The notes beneath the pieces are model-generated. The model ran no database searches, was not told the origin of the DNA, and saw nothing but the letters and a program-made list of their open reading frames with translations. The translations under genes were made by a program, and so were the position numbers. A stretch of DNA of 64,000 nucleotides, from NCBI GenBank assembly GCA_014584705.1, contig JACTMJ010000017.1:186001-250000 (forward strand), written 5' to 3'. Of this stretch, positions 34,533 to 43,867 are shown one piece after another. The number at the start of each line of letters is the position of its first letter. Position 1 is the stretch's first letter. Origin of the DNA: Acidobacteriota bacterium. Lineage in GTDB: Bacteria; Acidobacteriota; Terriglobia; Bryobacterales; Bryobacteraceae.

Positions 34533-36643
34533 AAATGATTTACCTCAACGGATGCGCCTGGATTCGGCTGATCCGGCGGCGGAAGCTCCACGGGGGCGCC
34601 GGGCAATTCGATGATAAACCGGGTACCCGCGGGCTCATTGTCTTCCACTCGAATCGTGGCACGGTGTTCTTCAAGGATATGGTTCACAATCGCAAGCCCT
34701 AGTCCGCTGCCGCGCCCCTTCGTGGAGTAATAGGGCACGAATAGCTTGGCTTTATCTTCAGCGGAGACGCCGCAGCCGCTATCGGAGATCCACAACTCCA
34801 CGCCGGAGACGCTCGCACGGTGCGTTTGCACCACAATCCGCTTCACTGCTGACTCCTCCATCGCCTCCACCGCGTTGTCCACCAGATTGACGATGGCCCG
34901 CTTGAACTGATTCTGGTCAAGCGCCACCGGAGGCAGATCCGTGGCGAGGTGCAATTCCATGGTCACATCTTCCAGGCGTCCGGCAAACATCATCAACGCG
35001 TCTTCCACCACGTCGTTCAAATCCATCGGTCGCAGTTGCGCGGCGGGCAGGCGGGCGAACTGCGCGAATTCGTCCACCAGCATCCGCACGGAATCCACCT
35101 CGCGGGTGATGGTTTCGGCAGCTTCCCGTATCACCCGCACTTCCTCCTCCGGAAGGCCAAGCCGCTCCGCGCGGCGGCGGATGCGGTCCGCCGAAAGCGC
35201 AATGGGCGTGAGGGGATTCTTGATTTCGTGCGCCACTCTCCGCGCCACTTCGTGCCAGGCAGCCACCTTTTGCGCCCGCAGAATTTCAGTGGTGTCTTCG
35301 AGCACGATTACATATCCGGCCCGTGGCTTTCGGTCAACAGCCGCGACGGTAACGGAGAGGTTCCGCGAATTTCCATCCTGAATCTGTTCCCATTGGCGGG
35401 ATGCCTGGCCGGTGCGGCCGGCCCGGTTCATCAGATAGCGCAATTCCGCTGCATCCTCAGGACCGAACAGATCCTCCAGGCGCAACGCGCGATCCACCAG
35501 CTTATTCGGGAACATCTGTCGGAAAGATGAGTTTACCCGCTGTATCACGCCTTCTCTGGAAACGGATATGACTGCCGTGGGAATACTCTCCAGGATGGTT
35601 TCCATGAACTGCCGGCGTCGCTCCAACTCGAAAGCGCTTGCCTCGAGATCCTGCGTCATCTCGTTGAAGCCGCGCACGAGGGAAGCGAGTTCATCGTTGG
35701 CCGGGATTTCCACCCGGTATTGCAGGTTCCCCTTTCGGACTTCGCCCGCCGCGTGCAGCAAGGTCGTGATGGGAACGCTGATCTGCTTGGCGAGCAGGGT
35801 TGCTACCCACGTGGCGATGAACAGGATGAAGAGCGTGAGCAGCGCCATCAACTGCAAATAAAAGGCGCGCCACTCGCGCCGGTCGATCGCAAGCTGGTCG
35901 TACTCCCTCAAGTAGCGGACGATCGCCTGGTCCCGTCCGGCAAGGTCCTCCGGCAACTGGGCGGACACCACCACATAGCCCAGGAGTGCATTGCCGCTTT
36001 TCACCTCCATGCGCGCGAGGCTCCGTGTACCCGAAACCGGGATCAACCCTTTCGCTTCGCCGCAAAGCCCCAGCCGCTGCTCGTCCTTGTTGAGGATAGC
36101 GGCATCCGGGATTCCGAATTCCTGGCACAGCGGTTGGAGCACCGCGTTCAGATTCGTGCCTTGACGCAGACCCTCGCGGACCCGTTCCGAAGAAGCAATC
36201 AGATACGCCTGCGTCATCGCTTTCTGCGCGATCTCGCGATCCATCGCTTTTCCGACCGCGATGAGATGCTCCTTGATGCCTTCCCCTGGGCGGCTGAACC
36301 ACTTATCGAGATTGAAGTTCAGAACGGAAATACTGAACAGCACCAGGAAGAATGCGGGAAGCACACTGAGTCCGATCGCGCCGGCCACCAGCTTGGTCTT
36401 AATCCGCGAACCTTCGCGGCTGCTTTTCCGTTCGAGATAAAGCTTGATTACGGAACGGAAAAGAAGGAATCCGACAACCAGAGTCAGCAGGAAAACGACG
36501 GTAGAGATGGCCCAGAACAGAAATGCCTGGCTGGTATTGGCGGGACGCAGTGATCCCATGGAGAACGAGCCCTGCCAGACGACGAGTGCAGTCGAGAGGC
36601 CGAGCAGAATCAATCCGGCTGCAAGTAGAAACCGCTGGCGCAT
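34529..36643 (-). CDS. NtrY-like sensor histidine kinase
   Basis: A 704-residue membrane kinase. Three N-terminal helices (about residues 5-25, 40-65 and 85-110) are followed by an extracytoplasmic region, a fourth helix (LQLMALLTLFILFIATWVAT), a HAMP domain (ISVPITTLLHAAGEVRKGNL), a PAS domain (SIPTAVISVSREGVIQRVNS) and the HisKA box ARRVAHEIKNPLTPIALSAD with His472. The ATPase domain has NLVDNAVEAM, DSGCGV and GRGSGLGLAIV. This order is that of NtrY. A perfect TATAAT stands 17 bases upstream and two direct repeats lie further up. Signal unknown. Confidence 0.92.
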   Translation of the reverse strand: MRQRFLLAAGLILLGLSTALVVWQGSFSMGSLRPANTSQAFLFWAISTVVFLLTLVVGFLLFRSVIKLYLERKSSREGSRIKTKLVAGAIGLSVLPAFFLVLFSISVLNFNLDKWFSRPGEGIKEHLIAVGKAMDREIAQKAMTQAYLIASSERVREGLRQGTNLNAVLQPLCQEFGIPDAAILNKDEQRLGLCGEAKGLIPVSGTRSLARMEVKSGNALLGYVVVSAQLPEDLAGRDQAIVRYLREYDQLAIDRREWRAFYLQLMALLTLFILFIATWVATLLAKQISVPITTLLHAAGEVRKGNLQYRVEIPANDELASLVRGFNEMTQDLEASAFELERRRQFMETILESIPTAVISVSREGVIQRVNSSFRQMFPNKLVDRALRLEDLFGPEDAAELRYLMNRAGRTGQASRQWEQIQDGNSRNLSVTVAAVDRKPRAGYVIVLEDTTEILRAQKVAAWHEVARRVAHEIKNPLTPIALSADRIRRRAERLGLPEEEVRVIREAAETITREVDSVRMLVDEFAQFARLPAAQLRPMDLNDVVEDALMMFAGRLEDVTMELHLATDLPPVALDQNQFKRAIVNLVDNAVEAMEESAVKRIVVQTHRASVSGVELWISDSGCGVSAEDKAKLFVPYYSTKGRGSGLGLAIVNHILEEHRATIRVEDNEPAGTRFIIELPGAPVELPPPDQPNPGASVEVNHL

Positions 36644-36660
36644 GGCGGGACGCTGCCCGT

Positions 36661-36666
36661 ATTATA
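36661..36666 (-). promoter_or_regulatory. -10 box of the ntrY-like gene
   Basis: On the minus strand this reads TATAAT, 17 bases before the start. The predicted leader is about 10 bases. There is no good -35, consistent with an activator-dependent promoter. Confidence 0.5.
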
Positions 36667-36688
36667 AGCGCTTCGCCGCGGGGGGCGG

Positions 36689-36714
36689 GTGTTATCGATG
36701 CAACGTGTTATCGA
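36689..36714. repeat. Two direct repeats upstream of the kinase promoter
   Basis: GTGTTATCGA occurs at 36689-36698 and again at 36705-36714, 16 bases apart. They lie just upstream of the expected -35 position of the leftward kinase promoter, where an activator dimer could bind. Confidence 0.45.
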
Positions 36715-36808
36715 AGAGACGGCGGAAACATTCGGTTCGAGGCTGGCGAAAACGCAGGCGGGAAAGGCGGCCAGACGCCCACGATGAAGAAGTCTGGCGG
36801 CCCCCTTG

Positions 36809-37165
36809 TCAGTGCTGTGGCGTGCGCATCGTGCGGAATTCGTAACGCTCAATGGCCATCGCATAGCGCGCGTTGTCGGAGCGCACCACGCGGCCGAGCG
36901 TCACCAGTTGCAGGGGGCATTTCTGATCCAATTGCGCCGGCCAGTTGATCGAGAGTTCCAGGCGTTCGCCCACGGAGAGGGCAACGTCGCTGGTGAAGTA
37001 GACGCCCTTCGAACTGATGTCGATGGTTTGCCCTCGCCCGATCTCGGAAGAGTTTCGGATGCTCAACCGCTTGAACCGCACTTCGCGGACAATCGGGAAT
37101 CGGATCGACGACCGCTTTTCCCGGCCGCGAACCTGCGCTCTGGTTTGTGTTTGTTCGGTAAGCAT
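36809..37165 (-). CDS. PilZ-domain protein
   Basis: A small cytoplasmic protein with one PilZ domain, the common c-di-GMP receptor. The region REKRSSIRFPIVREVRFK gives the N-terminal arginines and IDISSKGVYFTSD is the D/NxSxxG-type second motif. The core ends with LGRVVRSDNARYAMAIERYE. The start is uncertain: ATGs at 37165 and 37189 and a TTG at 37213 are in frame and none has a clear ribosome site. I give the shortest, 118 residues. It is divergent from the RidA gene. Confidence 0.82.
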   Translation of the reverse strand: MLTEQTQTRAQVRGREKRSSIRFPIVREVRFKRLSIRNSSEIGRGQTIDISSKGVYFTSDVALSVGERLELSINWPAQLDQKCPLQLVTLGRVVRSDNARYAMAIERYEFRTMRTPQH

Positions 37166-37285
37166 TGGATTGTTCGGTGCTTCCAGCATCCCGTATCGAC
37201 CGGGAACATTCAATAGGACTTTCGGTTCAATTAGAGTGGTACGGAAGTTTGCCCGTTTGCGGTACTTTCTCCCAATGAAATAGGC

Positions 37286-37291
37286 TATCCT
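37286..37291 (+). promoter_or_regulatory. -10 box placed for a leaderless mRNA
   Basis: TATCCT ends six bases before the ATG at 37298. No ribosome binding site lies in between, and the -35 is weak. Confidence 0.35.
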
Positions 37292-37297
37292 AGCCGC

Positions 37298-37759
37298 ATG
37301 CCTCTTCGCTTGCCCTCACCGGTTTTCGGACTAGTTCTTCTTCTTTCTCTGTTCGCTCCCGCCCAGGGAAAGAAGGCTGTAGTGCCTGCTGGCGTACAGG
37401 TTGCGGGGCCCTATTCGCCTGCTATTCTCGCCGGCGGCACGCTCTACGTGGCGGGGCAGGTAGGGCGAACACCCGACGGAAAGTACCCCGAAAAGTTCGA
37501 GGACGAAGTAGCCCAGACTCTCGAAAATGTCGGCAAAATTCTAAAATCCGCAAACTACGATTTTTCGGACGCCGTGGCTGTTCAAGTGTTTTTGACCGAC
37601 ATCAATACTTTCCAGGCGATGAATTCCGTCTATATGAAGTACTTTCCGGAACCCCGTCCGGCACGCACCACGGTGGGGATCAAGGAACTCGTGGGCCCGG
37701 CCCGCATTGAGATCACCGTTACCGCCTGGAAGAACATAGAAACCGCCCAAAAGAAGTAG
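37298..37759 (+). CDS. Exported RidA-family protein
   Basis: A 153-residue protein. The first 23 residues (MPLRLPSPVFGLVLLLSLFAPAQG) are a signal peptide, unusual because RidA normally works in the cytoplasm. The rest is a complete YjgF/YER057c/UK114 domain: AGPYSPAILAGGTLYVAGQV, then FLTDINTFQAMNSVYMKYF, then RPARTTVGI with the catalytic Arg that binds the imine carboxylate, and GPARIEITVTAW. Classic RidA hydrolyses reactive enamines and imines. What it would do in the periplasm is unknown. Confidence 0.88.
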   Translation: MPLRLPSPVFGLVLLLSLFAPAQGKKAVVPAGVQVAGPYSPAILAGGTLYVAGQVGRTPDGKYPEKFEDEVAQTLENVGKILKSANYDFSDAVAVQVFLTDINTFQAMNSVYMKYFPEPRPARTTVGIKELVGPARIEITVTAWKNIETAQKK

Positions 37760-37803
37760 TGCATGCCGAGGTGGCAATCCCTGCGCGGCTCTGATGCACC
37801 TTC

Positions 37804-39168
37804 CTACATTTCGGCGGTTTCGCCGGATTGCTTTATACCGCCGCCCTTATTCCGTCGTGCGGTACGCCATTCTTCAATCTCCCGCAAGCGCTCCGCGATC
37901 CGCGCTTCGAGGCCCCTCCCGGTGGGGAAGTAGAATTGCGTGCCCGCCAGTTTCTCGGGCAGGCACTCCATGTCGCTGAGCCCATCGGCGTTCTCATGCG
38001 CATGCTGGTAGTCTGCCCCGTAGCCCCATTCCTTCATCTTTCGCGTTGGGGCATTGCGCAAGTGCATGGGTACCGGTTCTGGCGCATTTGCCCGGACGAG
38101 CGAAGAAGCCGCCTTGGCGGCCTGATAGGCGGCATCGGATTTCTGGGCAAGCGCGAGGTAAATCGTGAGCTGCACGAGTGCCTGATCCCCTTCCGGCACG
38201 CCGAGGAAATGCACGGTCTGCATTGCCGCAATGGCCTGTTCCATGGCGCGAGGGTCCGCGAGACCGATATCTTCGACGGCCATCCGCACGAGGCGCCGCG
38301 CCAGATACATGCGGTCCTCCCCGGCCTCCAGCATCCGCGTCAGCCAGTAGAGCGCGGCGTCCACCTGAGATGAGCGCACGGACTTGTGCAGAGCGGAGAT
38401 CGTATTGAAATGCTCTTCCCCCTGCTTGTCGTAATAGAGCGTGCGCTTCTGGAGCACGCCGCGCAGCGTCTCTTCGGTTATCCTGCCATCGACGGCCGCG
38501 GCGACGAGCGTCTCCAGAATGTTGTAGGCGGCGCGCGCATCGCCGTTCGACTGGCTCGCGATGAGCCGCAACATTTCGTCGGGCACCTCCACCGCGCCGT
38601 TCAATCCGCGCTCGGGGTCCTTGAGCGCGCGGGAGAGCAAACAGGCCAGATCCTCCTCGGAGAGTGGCTCCAGCCGGTACACCCTGGAGCGGGAGAGCAG
38701 CGCGGAATTCACTTCGAAGGAAGGATTCTCCGTCGTGGCGCCGATCAGCACGATATCGCCGCGCTCCACATAGGGCAGAAAGGCATCCTGCTGCGCCTTG
38801 TTGAAGCGATGGATCTCATCGATGAAGAGCACGGTGCGCCGCCCCAGCTTGCGGTTGCGCTCGGCTTCCTCCATCACGGCTTTCACTTCCTTGATGCCGC
38901 TCAGGACGGCGGAAAACGGAACGAAATCCGCCTTGGTGTAGGAGGCAATCAAGCGCGCGATGGTGGTCTTGCCGACGCCGGGTGGGCCCCAGAGGATGAG
39001 CGAACCGATGCGGTCCGATTCAATCTGCCTTCGAAGCGGCATTCCGTCCGCGAGCAGGTGTTTCTGTCCGGCGTACTCCTCGATCGTGCGGGGGCGCATT
39101 CGCTCCGCCAGGGGACGCGGTGCGCCATGTTCGTCGGATTCGGGCAGGGCACTCGCGAAGAGGCTCAT
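37804..39168 (-). CDS. rarA: Replication-associated recombination protein A
   Basis: A 454-residue AAA+ ATPase of the RarA/MgsA/WRNIP1 family, acting at stalled replication forks. Visible are [15 protein letters not shown], Walker [17 protein letters not shown], Walker [21 protein letters not shown], sensor 1 [14 protein letters not shown], and the C-terminal helical tetramerisation part with [15 protein letters not shown] and [15 protein letters not shown]. The length is standard. Its ATG overlaps the stop of the upstream methyltransferase gene by four bases. Confidence 0.96.
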   Translation of the reverse strand: MSLFASALPESDEHGAPRPLAERMRPRTIEEYAGQKHLLADGMPLRRQIESDRIGSLILWGPPGVGKTTIARLIASYTKADFVPFSAVLSGIKEVKAVMEEAERNRKLGRRTVLFIDEIHRFNKAQQDAFLPYVERGDIVLIGATTENPSFEVNSALLSRSRVYRLEPLSEEDLACLLSRALKDPERGLNGAVEVPDEMLRLIASQSNGDARAAYNILETLVAAAVDGRITEETLRGVLQKRTLYYDKQGEEHFNTISALHKSVRSSQVDAALYWLTRMLEAGEDRMYLARRLVRMAVEDIGLADPRAMEQAIAAMQTVHFLGVPEGDQALVQLTIYLALAQKSDAAYQAAKAASSLVRANAPEPVPMHLRNAPTRKMKEWGYGADYQHAHENADGLSDMECLPEKLAGTQFYFPTGRGLEARIAERLREIEEWRTARRNKGGGIKQSGETAEM

Positions 39169-40001
39169 CCGGATTCCGTCCCTTCCCGTTTCGACGCGCC
39201 GCCAGCCGCGGCGGCGTAAAGTGCGATGGCGGCGGCGATGCCCGCGTTCAGCGACTCCACGCCTTGCGTGGGGATTCGGAACGGCTCCGCCTGGCGCAGA
39301 AGTTCCGCTTGCACCCCCGCCCCCTCGTTGCCGACAATCAGCGCCGCCGGAAACTGCCAGCGAATCTCGTGCACGGCCGAGCCGCTCCCCGGCGACGCCG
39401 CGTACAGGCGCATGCCGATCCGGCGAGCCTTCTCCGCGAACTGCCCGGCAGCCAGCCCTTCAAGCACCGGCACTCGAAAGCGCGAACCGGCCGAAGCGCG
39501 CAACAATTTCGGGGTATCCGCGGAAACGCTCCCACCCAGAAACAAGGCGCCACTCGCGCCGAACGCTTCCGCCGCGCGAAGGATGGTTCCGGCGTTCCCC
39601 GGATCCTGGATGCGATCCAGCACCACCAATAGCCGCTGCTGAGAGAAAAACGCTTCTTCGTCGATTCTCGGACACTCGACGAGCGCCACCAGGCCCTGAG
39701 ACGTCTCCACCGATACCAGCGATTCGAGCGCGCGCTCCCCGAGCGGAATCCACTCCCCGCGGAATCGCGCGCCGAACTGGGCCTGGAACTCCCGGATGCG
39801 AGCCGCCTCCGCATAGATCACGGGAACGTGGAGTCCGCTGCGCAGCGCCTCGTCGAGGAGCTTGGGGGATTCGGCCACCCAAAACCTGCCGGCGAACAAT
39901 CCGCCCTGCCGTAACGACTTGCGGAGTTGCTTAACGGCCGCGTTGGCAGTGCTCTCCACGGTTGCCGCGACGTTCCTTGATTTCCCGGAATGGGTTGCCA
40001 T
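39165..40001 (-). CDS. TrmH/SpoU-family RNA 2'-O-methyltransferase
   Basis: A 278-residue SPOUT enzyme for ribose methylation of rRNA or tRNA. An N-terminal substrate-binding part is followed by the knotted domain with the three motifs RIQDPGNAGTILRAAEAFGA, ALIVGNEGAGVQ and RIPTQGVESLNAGIAAAIAL. The first motif has Asn and Arg in the expected places. It resembles TsnR/RlmB-type enzymes, but the target nucleotide cannot be read from the sequence. It overlaps rarA by four bases (ATGA), so the two are coupled. Confidence 0.9.
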   Translation of the reverse strand: MATHSGKSRNVAATVESTANAAVKQLRKSLRQGGLFAGRFWVAESPKLLDEALRSGLHVPVIYAEAARIREFQAQFGARFRGEWIPLGERALESLVSVETSQGLVALVECPRIDEEAFFSQQRLLVVLDRIQDPGNAGTILRAAEAFGASGALFLGGSVSADTPKLLRASAGSRFRVPVLEGLAAGQFAEKARRIGMRLYAASPGSGSAVHEIRWQFPAALIVGNEGAGVQAELLRQAEPFRIPTQGVESLNAGIAAAIALYAAAAGGASKREGTESG

Positions 40002-40122
40002 GTGCCCTCATTATCCCCCAGGGGCGGAGACGCCGGCCCGAGAATTCGCGCCATTCCGGGCAACCCTACGCGGTGCTGCTTGTCACCTCCGCGGACCTGG
40101 GCGACTCTAATAAATAGTTGTC

Positions 40123-40308
40123 ATGCCGATTTACGAGTATCGTTGTCTCCACTGCGGCCGGAAGTTTGAAAAAATCCGCCGGGTTCCGGAACGAGACCAG
40201 CCCGCCGAGTGCCCGGAATGCAAATCGAAGGATTCCGCGCCGCAGGTCTCCGGATTCGCCACCGGCGGCTGCGGAAGCGGCGGAAGCGGCCGCGGGCGCT
40301 TCACTTGA
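40123..40308 (+). CDS. FmdB-family zinc ribbon protein
   Basis: A 61-residue protein with the FmdB start MPIYEYRCLHCGRKFEKI and two Cys pairs (CLHC at 8-11, CPEC at 30-33) that hold one zinc. The Ser/Gly-rich end (GGCGSGGSGRGRF) is also common in the family. These proteins are widespread but their role is unclear; DNA or RNA binding is suspected. The gene stands alone between divergent and convergent neighbours. Confidence 0.9.
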   Translation: MPIYEYRCLHCGRKFEKIRRVPERDQPAECPECKSKDSAPQVSGFATGGCGSGGSGRGRFT

Positions 40309-40538
40309 GCGTAGGGGACGCGCGGCAGTTGGCCGCGCCTGAAGATGCAATAATCCCGCCTGATCGCTCACCCCGGAGTGTCCGCGATTCGACGCCTTCT
40401 CGGCTCCATGCCGGGCGAGCCAGGAGAGCGGAGATCTAATTTCCTACGAGGTTTCGCCAAGGGACGCATGTTCGCGGTGAGCTTCGCAGGGGAGGGAGCC
40501 GAAGGCTGCCGTTCTCGCCCGCGCGTAGCCCGTGCCAC

Positions 40539-40928
40539 TTAGTCTTTGGCGGGGGAGGCCGTGGTGTCCGCCTTCGGGGGCAGGTAGAATACCGTGTCGC
40601 CAGGCTTATAGAGGCGGAGATTGCGGTGGATCTCCAATTCCTGCTCGCTGAAGTTTTCCTTGAGGTTCCTGAGCCTCTCACGCCGTTCGTTGAGGCGTTT
40701 GCTGAGATCGTTGTTTTCTTCCTGAAGCTGCCGGACCCGTTCCCGGTTCTCCGCTAACGCTACCAATTCTCTCGGGAGATGCATGAGGAGAGCGAGCGCG
40801 ACGGCCGTCAGCGCCACCACGCAGAGCACGGTGAACCTTCGCGACCAGCGACCTCTCGGACGCACGGCTTTCCTCCGGGGCGTCGCTGCCTCGAAATCCG
40901 TCCGCGAATCTGGAAAATCGTCACGCAT
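40539..40928 (-). CDS. DivIC/FtsB-like septum formation initiator protein
   Basis: A 129-residue single-pass membrane protein: basic cytoplasmic part, one helix (FTVLCVVALTAVALALLMHL, about residues 31-50), then a coiled coil (about 57-90, NRERVRQLQEENNDLSKRLN), then a C-terminal segment with YKPGDTVFYLPPK. This is the FtsB/DivIC topology used to link late division proteins, and KPGDTVFYL fits the conserved end. It is divergent from cutA with only 49 bases between. TATTGT lies six bases before its ATG. Confidence 0.68.
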   Translation of the reverse strand: MRDDFPDSRTDFEAATPRRKAVRPRGRWSRRFTVLCVVALTAVALALLMHLPRELVALAENRERVRQLQEENNDLSKRLNERRERLRNLKENFSEQELEIHRNLRLYKPGDTVFYLPPKADTTASPAKD

Positions 40929-40934
40929 TTTCAG

Positions 40935-40940
40935 ACAATA
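40935..40940 (-). promoter_or_regulatory. -10-like box placed for a leaderless mRNA
   Basis: On the minus strand TATTGT ends six bases before the ATG at 40928. The match to the consensus is weak. Confidence 0.3.
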
Positions 40941-40977
40941 CTTATTTATTTCACTAAATTCTGAAAGCCGCAAGCGT

Positions 40978-41301
40978 ATGTCGAACAAAATCCTCGTATT
41001 TTGCTCCGTGCCAACTTCGGAGTGCGCTTCCCTGATCGCGAATACCGTGGTGCAAGAGGAACTGGCCGCTTGTGTTACCGTGCTTCCGGGGCTTTCGAGC
41101 GTCTATCGCTGGCGAGGAGAAGTGGAATCCGCCACGGAACAGTTGCTCCTCATCAAGACCAGTGAGCCGCTCTTCGACAAGTTGCGCGCCCGTATCCTGT
41201 CGCTGCATCCGTATGAGGTGCCGGAGGTGATTGCGACCCCGATCACCGCGGGACACGCTCCGTACCTCGAATGGATCGACCAATCGACCTTAGGACTTTA
41301 G
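40978..41301 (+). CDS. cutA: CutA family protein
   Basis: A 107-residue ferredoxin-like-fold protein that forms a very stable trimer. Family marks are FCSVPTSECASLIANTVVQE, EELAACVTVLPGLSSVYRW, the helix LRARILSLHPYEVPEVIATP and the ending YLEWIDQSTL. A link with divalent metal (copper) tolerance has been proposed but remains unsettled. The start gives the normal family N-terminus. An open frame continues upstream into the divergent neighbour and is not used. Confidence 0.95.
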   Translation: MSNKILVFCSVPTSECASLIANTVVQEELAACVTVLPGLSSVYRWRGEVESATEQLLLIKTSEPLFDKLRARILSLHPYEVPEVIATPITAGHAPYLEWIDQSTLGL

Positions 41302-41391
41302 GGCGAATCCCCTCGTCCGGCTCCGCCGCCGATGAAAATCCTCGGACGGCCTGTTGCGGACGGACAACACTCCGTGATGGAGTAGACGGAA

Positions 41392-42702
41392 ATGTCCGTG
41401 CCCGCAATCTCCACAACAGGCGCTGGTTCGCGTAGCGAGCAACCCACACGGGTTCGTCACGGCGTCCTTTTCGCGGCGATTACCCTTGGCATTATCACCT
41501 ATATTGATCGCGTGGCGATCTCGCAGGCCGCGCCGTTGATGACGCGGGACCTGGGCCTGACCTCGACGGAGATGGGGGCGGCGTTCTCCGCCTTCGCCTG
41601 GGGCTATGCACTGTTCGAGGTGCCGGGCGGGTGGCTGGGAGACTGGCTGGGCGCACGCAAGGTATTGACGCGGATCGTCGTTTGGTGGAGCGCATTCACT
41701 TCCTTCACGGGCTTCGCCTGGAACCATGCGTCGCTCATCGCGATCCGCTTCCTTTTTGGAGCCGGGGAAGCCGGGTGCTTCCCCAATCTCACAAAGATGT
41801 TCAGCGCGTGGCTGCCCCAGGGAGAGCGTTCGAGGGCGCAGAGCATCATGTGGATGAGCGCCCGCTGGGGCGGTGCGATGACGCCCCAGCTTGTGGCCTG
41901 GGCGCTGCTGTTCATGAACTGGCGTCATACCTTCCACTTGTTCGCGGCCATCGGACTGGTGTGGGCCGTGGTGTTTTTCTTGTGGTACCGGGATAAGCCG
42001 AGCGAGCACCCCTCGATCAATGCGGCCGAACTGGCACTGCTGCGGGAAGCGGAACAGAACGCGGTGGGGAATGCGCACGTTCCCTGGAGCCGCCTGGTGG
42101 CGAGCAAAGATGTGTGGCTGCTCTGGCTACAGTACTTCTGTGTTTCCTGGGGATGGTATTTCTATATCACCTGGCTGCCGACTTACCTGAAGAACGCGCG
42201 CGGCCTTGAACCGAGTACCAGCGCGCTGCTGGCCGGGCTGCCGCTGTTTCTGGGGGGAGTCGGCTGCCTCGCGAGCAGTTATCTGGTGGCGTTTGTGGCG
42301 CGCTTCACGGGGGACTATAGCGTTGCCCGCAAGTGGGTATGTTCTCTCTCGCTGACGGCGGCGGCGGCGTTTCTGCTGGCGGCGGCCTTGTTGGGAGATC
42401 CGATCTACGCCATGATCGCGATGGGGATGTCCAGCTTCACGAACGACCTCACGGTGCCGGCCGCCTGGTCCACCTGCATGGATATCGGCGGCCGCTTCGC
42501 CGGAACCGTTTCGGGTTCAATGAACATGATGGGGAATCTCGCCGGGGGGCTTGCTCCACTCGCGGTCGGCTTGATTCTCGACCGATCAAACAACGATTGG
42601 AATCTTGCGCTCTTCGTCTCCGTGGCGATCTACTTCCTGGGTGCCGTTTGCTGGGTCTTTCTCAATTCTCACCATCGCATCGATCAGGAAGCCGCCGGCT
42701 AG
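41392..42702 (+). CDS. MFS transporter, ACS (anion:cation symporter) type
   Basis: A 436-residue inner-membrane carrier with 12 hydrophobic segments. The start of helix 1 (LFAAITLGIITYIDRVAISQ), the loop GWLGDWLGARKVL, and FGAGEAGCFPNLTKMFSAW are those of the ACS family, which carries sugar acids such as glucarate and galactonate or other organic anions. No catabolic gene is directly adjacent, though a UxaE-family sugar-acid epimerase occurs at 58941. Substrate is therefore only a guess. Confidence 0.87.
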   Translation: MSVPAISTTGAGSRSEQPTRVRHGVLFAAITLGIITYIDRVAISQAAPLMTRDLGLTSTEMGAAFSAFAWGYALFEVPGGWLGDWLGARKVLTRIVVWWSAFTSFTGFAWNHASLIAIRFLFGAGEAGCFPNLTKMFSAWLPQGERSRAQSIMWMSARWGGAMTPQLVAWALLFMNWRHTFHLFAAIGLVWAVVFFLWYRDKPSEHPSINAAELALLREAEQNAVGNAHVPWSRLVASKDVWLLWLQYFCVSWGWYFYITWLPTYLKNARGLEPSTSALLAGLPLFLGGVGCLASSYLVAFVARFTGDYSVARKWVCSLSLTAAAAFLLAAALLGDPIYAMIAMGMSSFTNDLTVPAAWSTCMDIGGRFAGTVSGSMNMMGNLAGGLAPLAVGLILDRSNNDWNLALFVSVAIYFLGAVCWVFLNSHHRIDQEAAG

Positions 42703-42862
42703 GCGCGCCTCCTCACCCACTCGATCCACACTTTGCGGCGGACGGAGCACCCCGGGACACGTCCCGTTCTGGAACCCCTTCCGGTCTCCATGCTAGCTTG
42801 AAGGTTTGGGGATTCACCCGGAAAATCGCCAGATTTGGCAGCGTCCGGGCGGCGGCAAACAC

Positions 42863-43867
42863 ATGATTCAAGCGGGAATTGTCGGGTTTCGCGGGTATAG
42901 CGGCGCGGAGTTGTTGCGGATTTTGTCGCGTCACCCGCGCGTAACCCCGTGGCGGATGGAACATCGCGCGGATGCAACGCCGGAGGTGCAACCCCGGCAT
43001 GCGTCCTTCGCGCGCACAGTGATGGCGACCCCGGAAGCCGCCGCGGCCGAGGGGCTGGATGTTGTGTTTCTGGCCACGCCGCACGACGTATCCATGGAAT
43101 TGACGCCCGCGCTTCTCGAGGCCGGAATTCGCGTCGTGGATCTGAGCGGAGCCTTCCGCTTGCGGGAGCCGGAAATCCACCAACGCTGGTACGGGGATGC
43201 GCACTCCGCAGAGGACCTGCTGCGCAGCGCCGTCTACGGCCTGCCGGAATTTTACCGGGACCGCGTGGCCGGCGCGAAGTTTGTTTCGAACCCCGGGTGC
43301 TACCCCACGGCGGCGAATCTTGCCCTCCGCCCCCTCGTGCGGAGCGGGTTGGTGGACCGGACGGTGCCGATCGTCTGCGACGCCAAGTCCGGCGTGAGCG
43401 GCGCGGGCAGAAAGGCCAGCCTTAAGACCAGCTTTTGCGAAGCGGGCGATAACTTCAGCGTCTATTCCGCCTTCGGTCACCGGCACGTGCCGGAGGTGCT
43501 GCAGAACAGCGGTCTCGAGGAAAACGAGTTCCACTTCGTGGCGCAATTGCTGCCGACGCCGCGCGGCATTCTGGAGACGATCTACCTTCGGCTTCGCGAA
43601 GGCGCCGGTAAGGAAGACGTTGCGGCCGCTTACGATGACGCCTATCGCTCCGAACCCTTTGTGCGGGTTTACAACGCCGGCCAGTTCCCCGATCTTCACG
43701 CGGTGCAGCACACCAACTTCTGCGACATCGGCTTCAAGCATTCGGAGGCGAGCCGGATGCTGGTGGTGGTGGCGGTGGAAGACAACCTGGTGAAAGGCGC
43801 CGCGGGACAAGCCGTGCAGAACATGAATCTGATGTTTGGCTTCGAGGAAACGGAGGGTCTGCTGTGA
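42863..43867 (+). CDS. argC: N-acetyl-gamma-glutamyl-phosphate reductase
   Basis: A 334-residue NADPH enzyme, third step of arginine biosynthesis. The nucleotide fold starts IQAGIVGFRGYSGAELLRIL, the catalytic Cys146 is in SNPGCYPTAAN, and the conserved His lies in FGHRHVPEVLQ. I used the ATG at 42863, where the family N-terminus begins; an upstream frame adds 19 unlike residues. The stop overlaps the argB start (GTGA), so the two enzymes are made together. The rest of the arg pathway is outside the window. Confidence 0.95.
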   Translation: MIQAGIVGFRGYSGAELLRILSRHPRVTPWRMEHRADATPEVQPRHASFARTVMATPEAAAAEGLDVVFLATPHDVSMELTPALLEAGIRVVDLSGAFRLREPEIHQRWYGDAHSAEDLLRSAVYGLPEFYRDRVAGAKFVSNPGCYPTAANLALRPLVRSGLVDRTVPIVCDAKSGVSGAGRKASLKTSFCEAGDNFSVYSAFGHRHVPEVLQNSGLEENEFHFVAQLLPTPRGILETIYLRLREGAGKEDVAAAYDDAYRSEPFVRVYNAGQFPDLHAVQHTNFCDIGFKHSEASRMLVVVAVEDNLVKGAAGQAVQNMNLMFGFEETEGLL

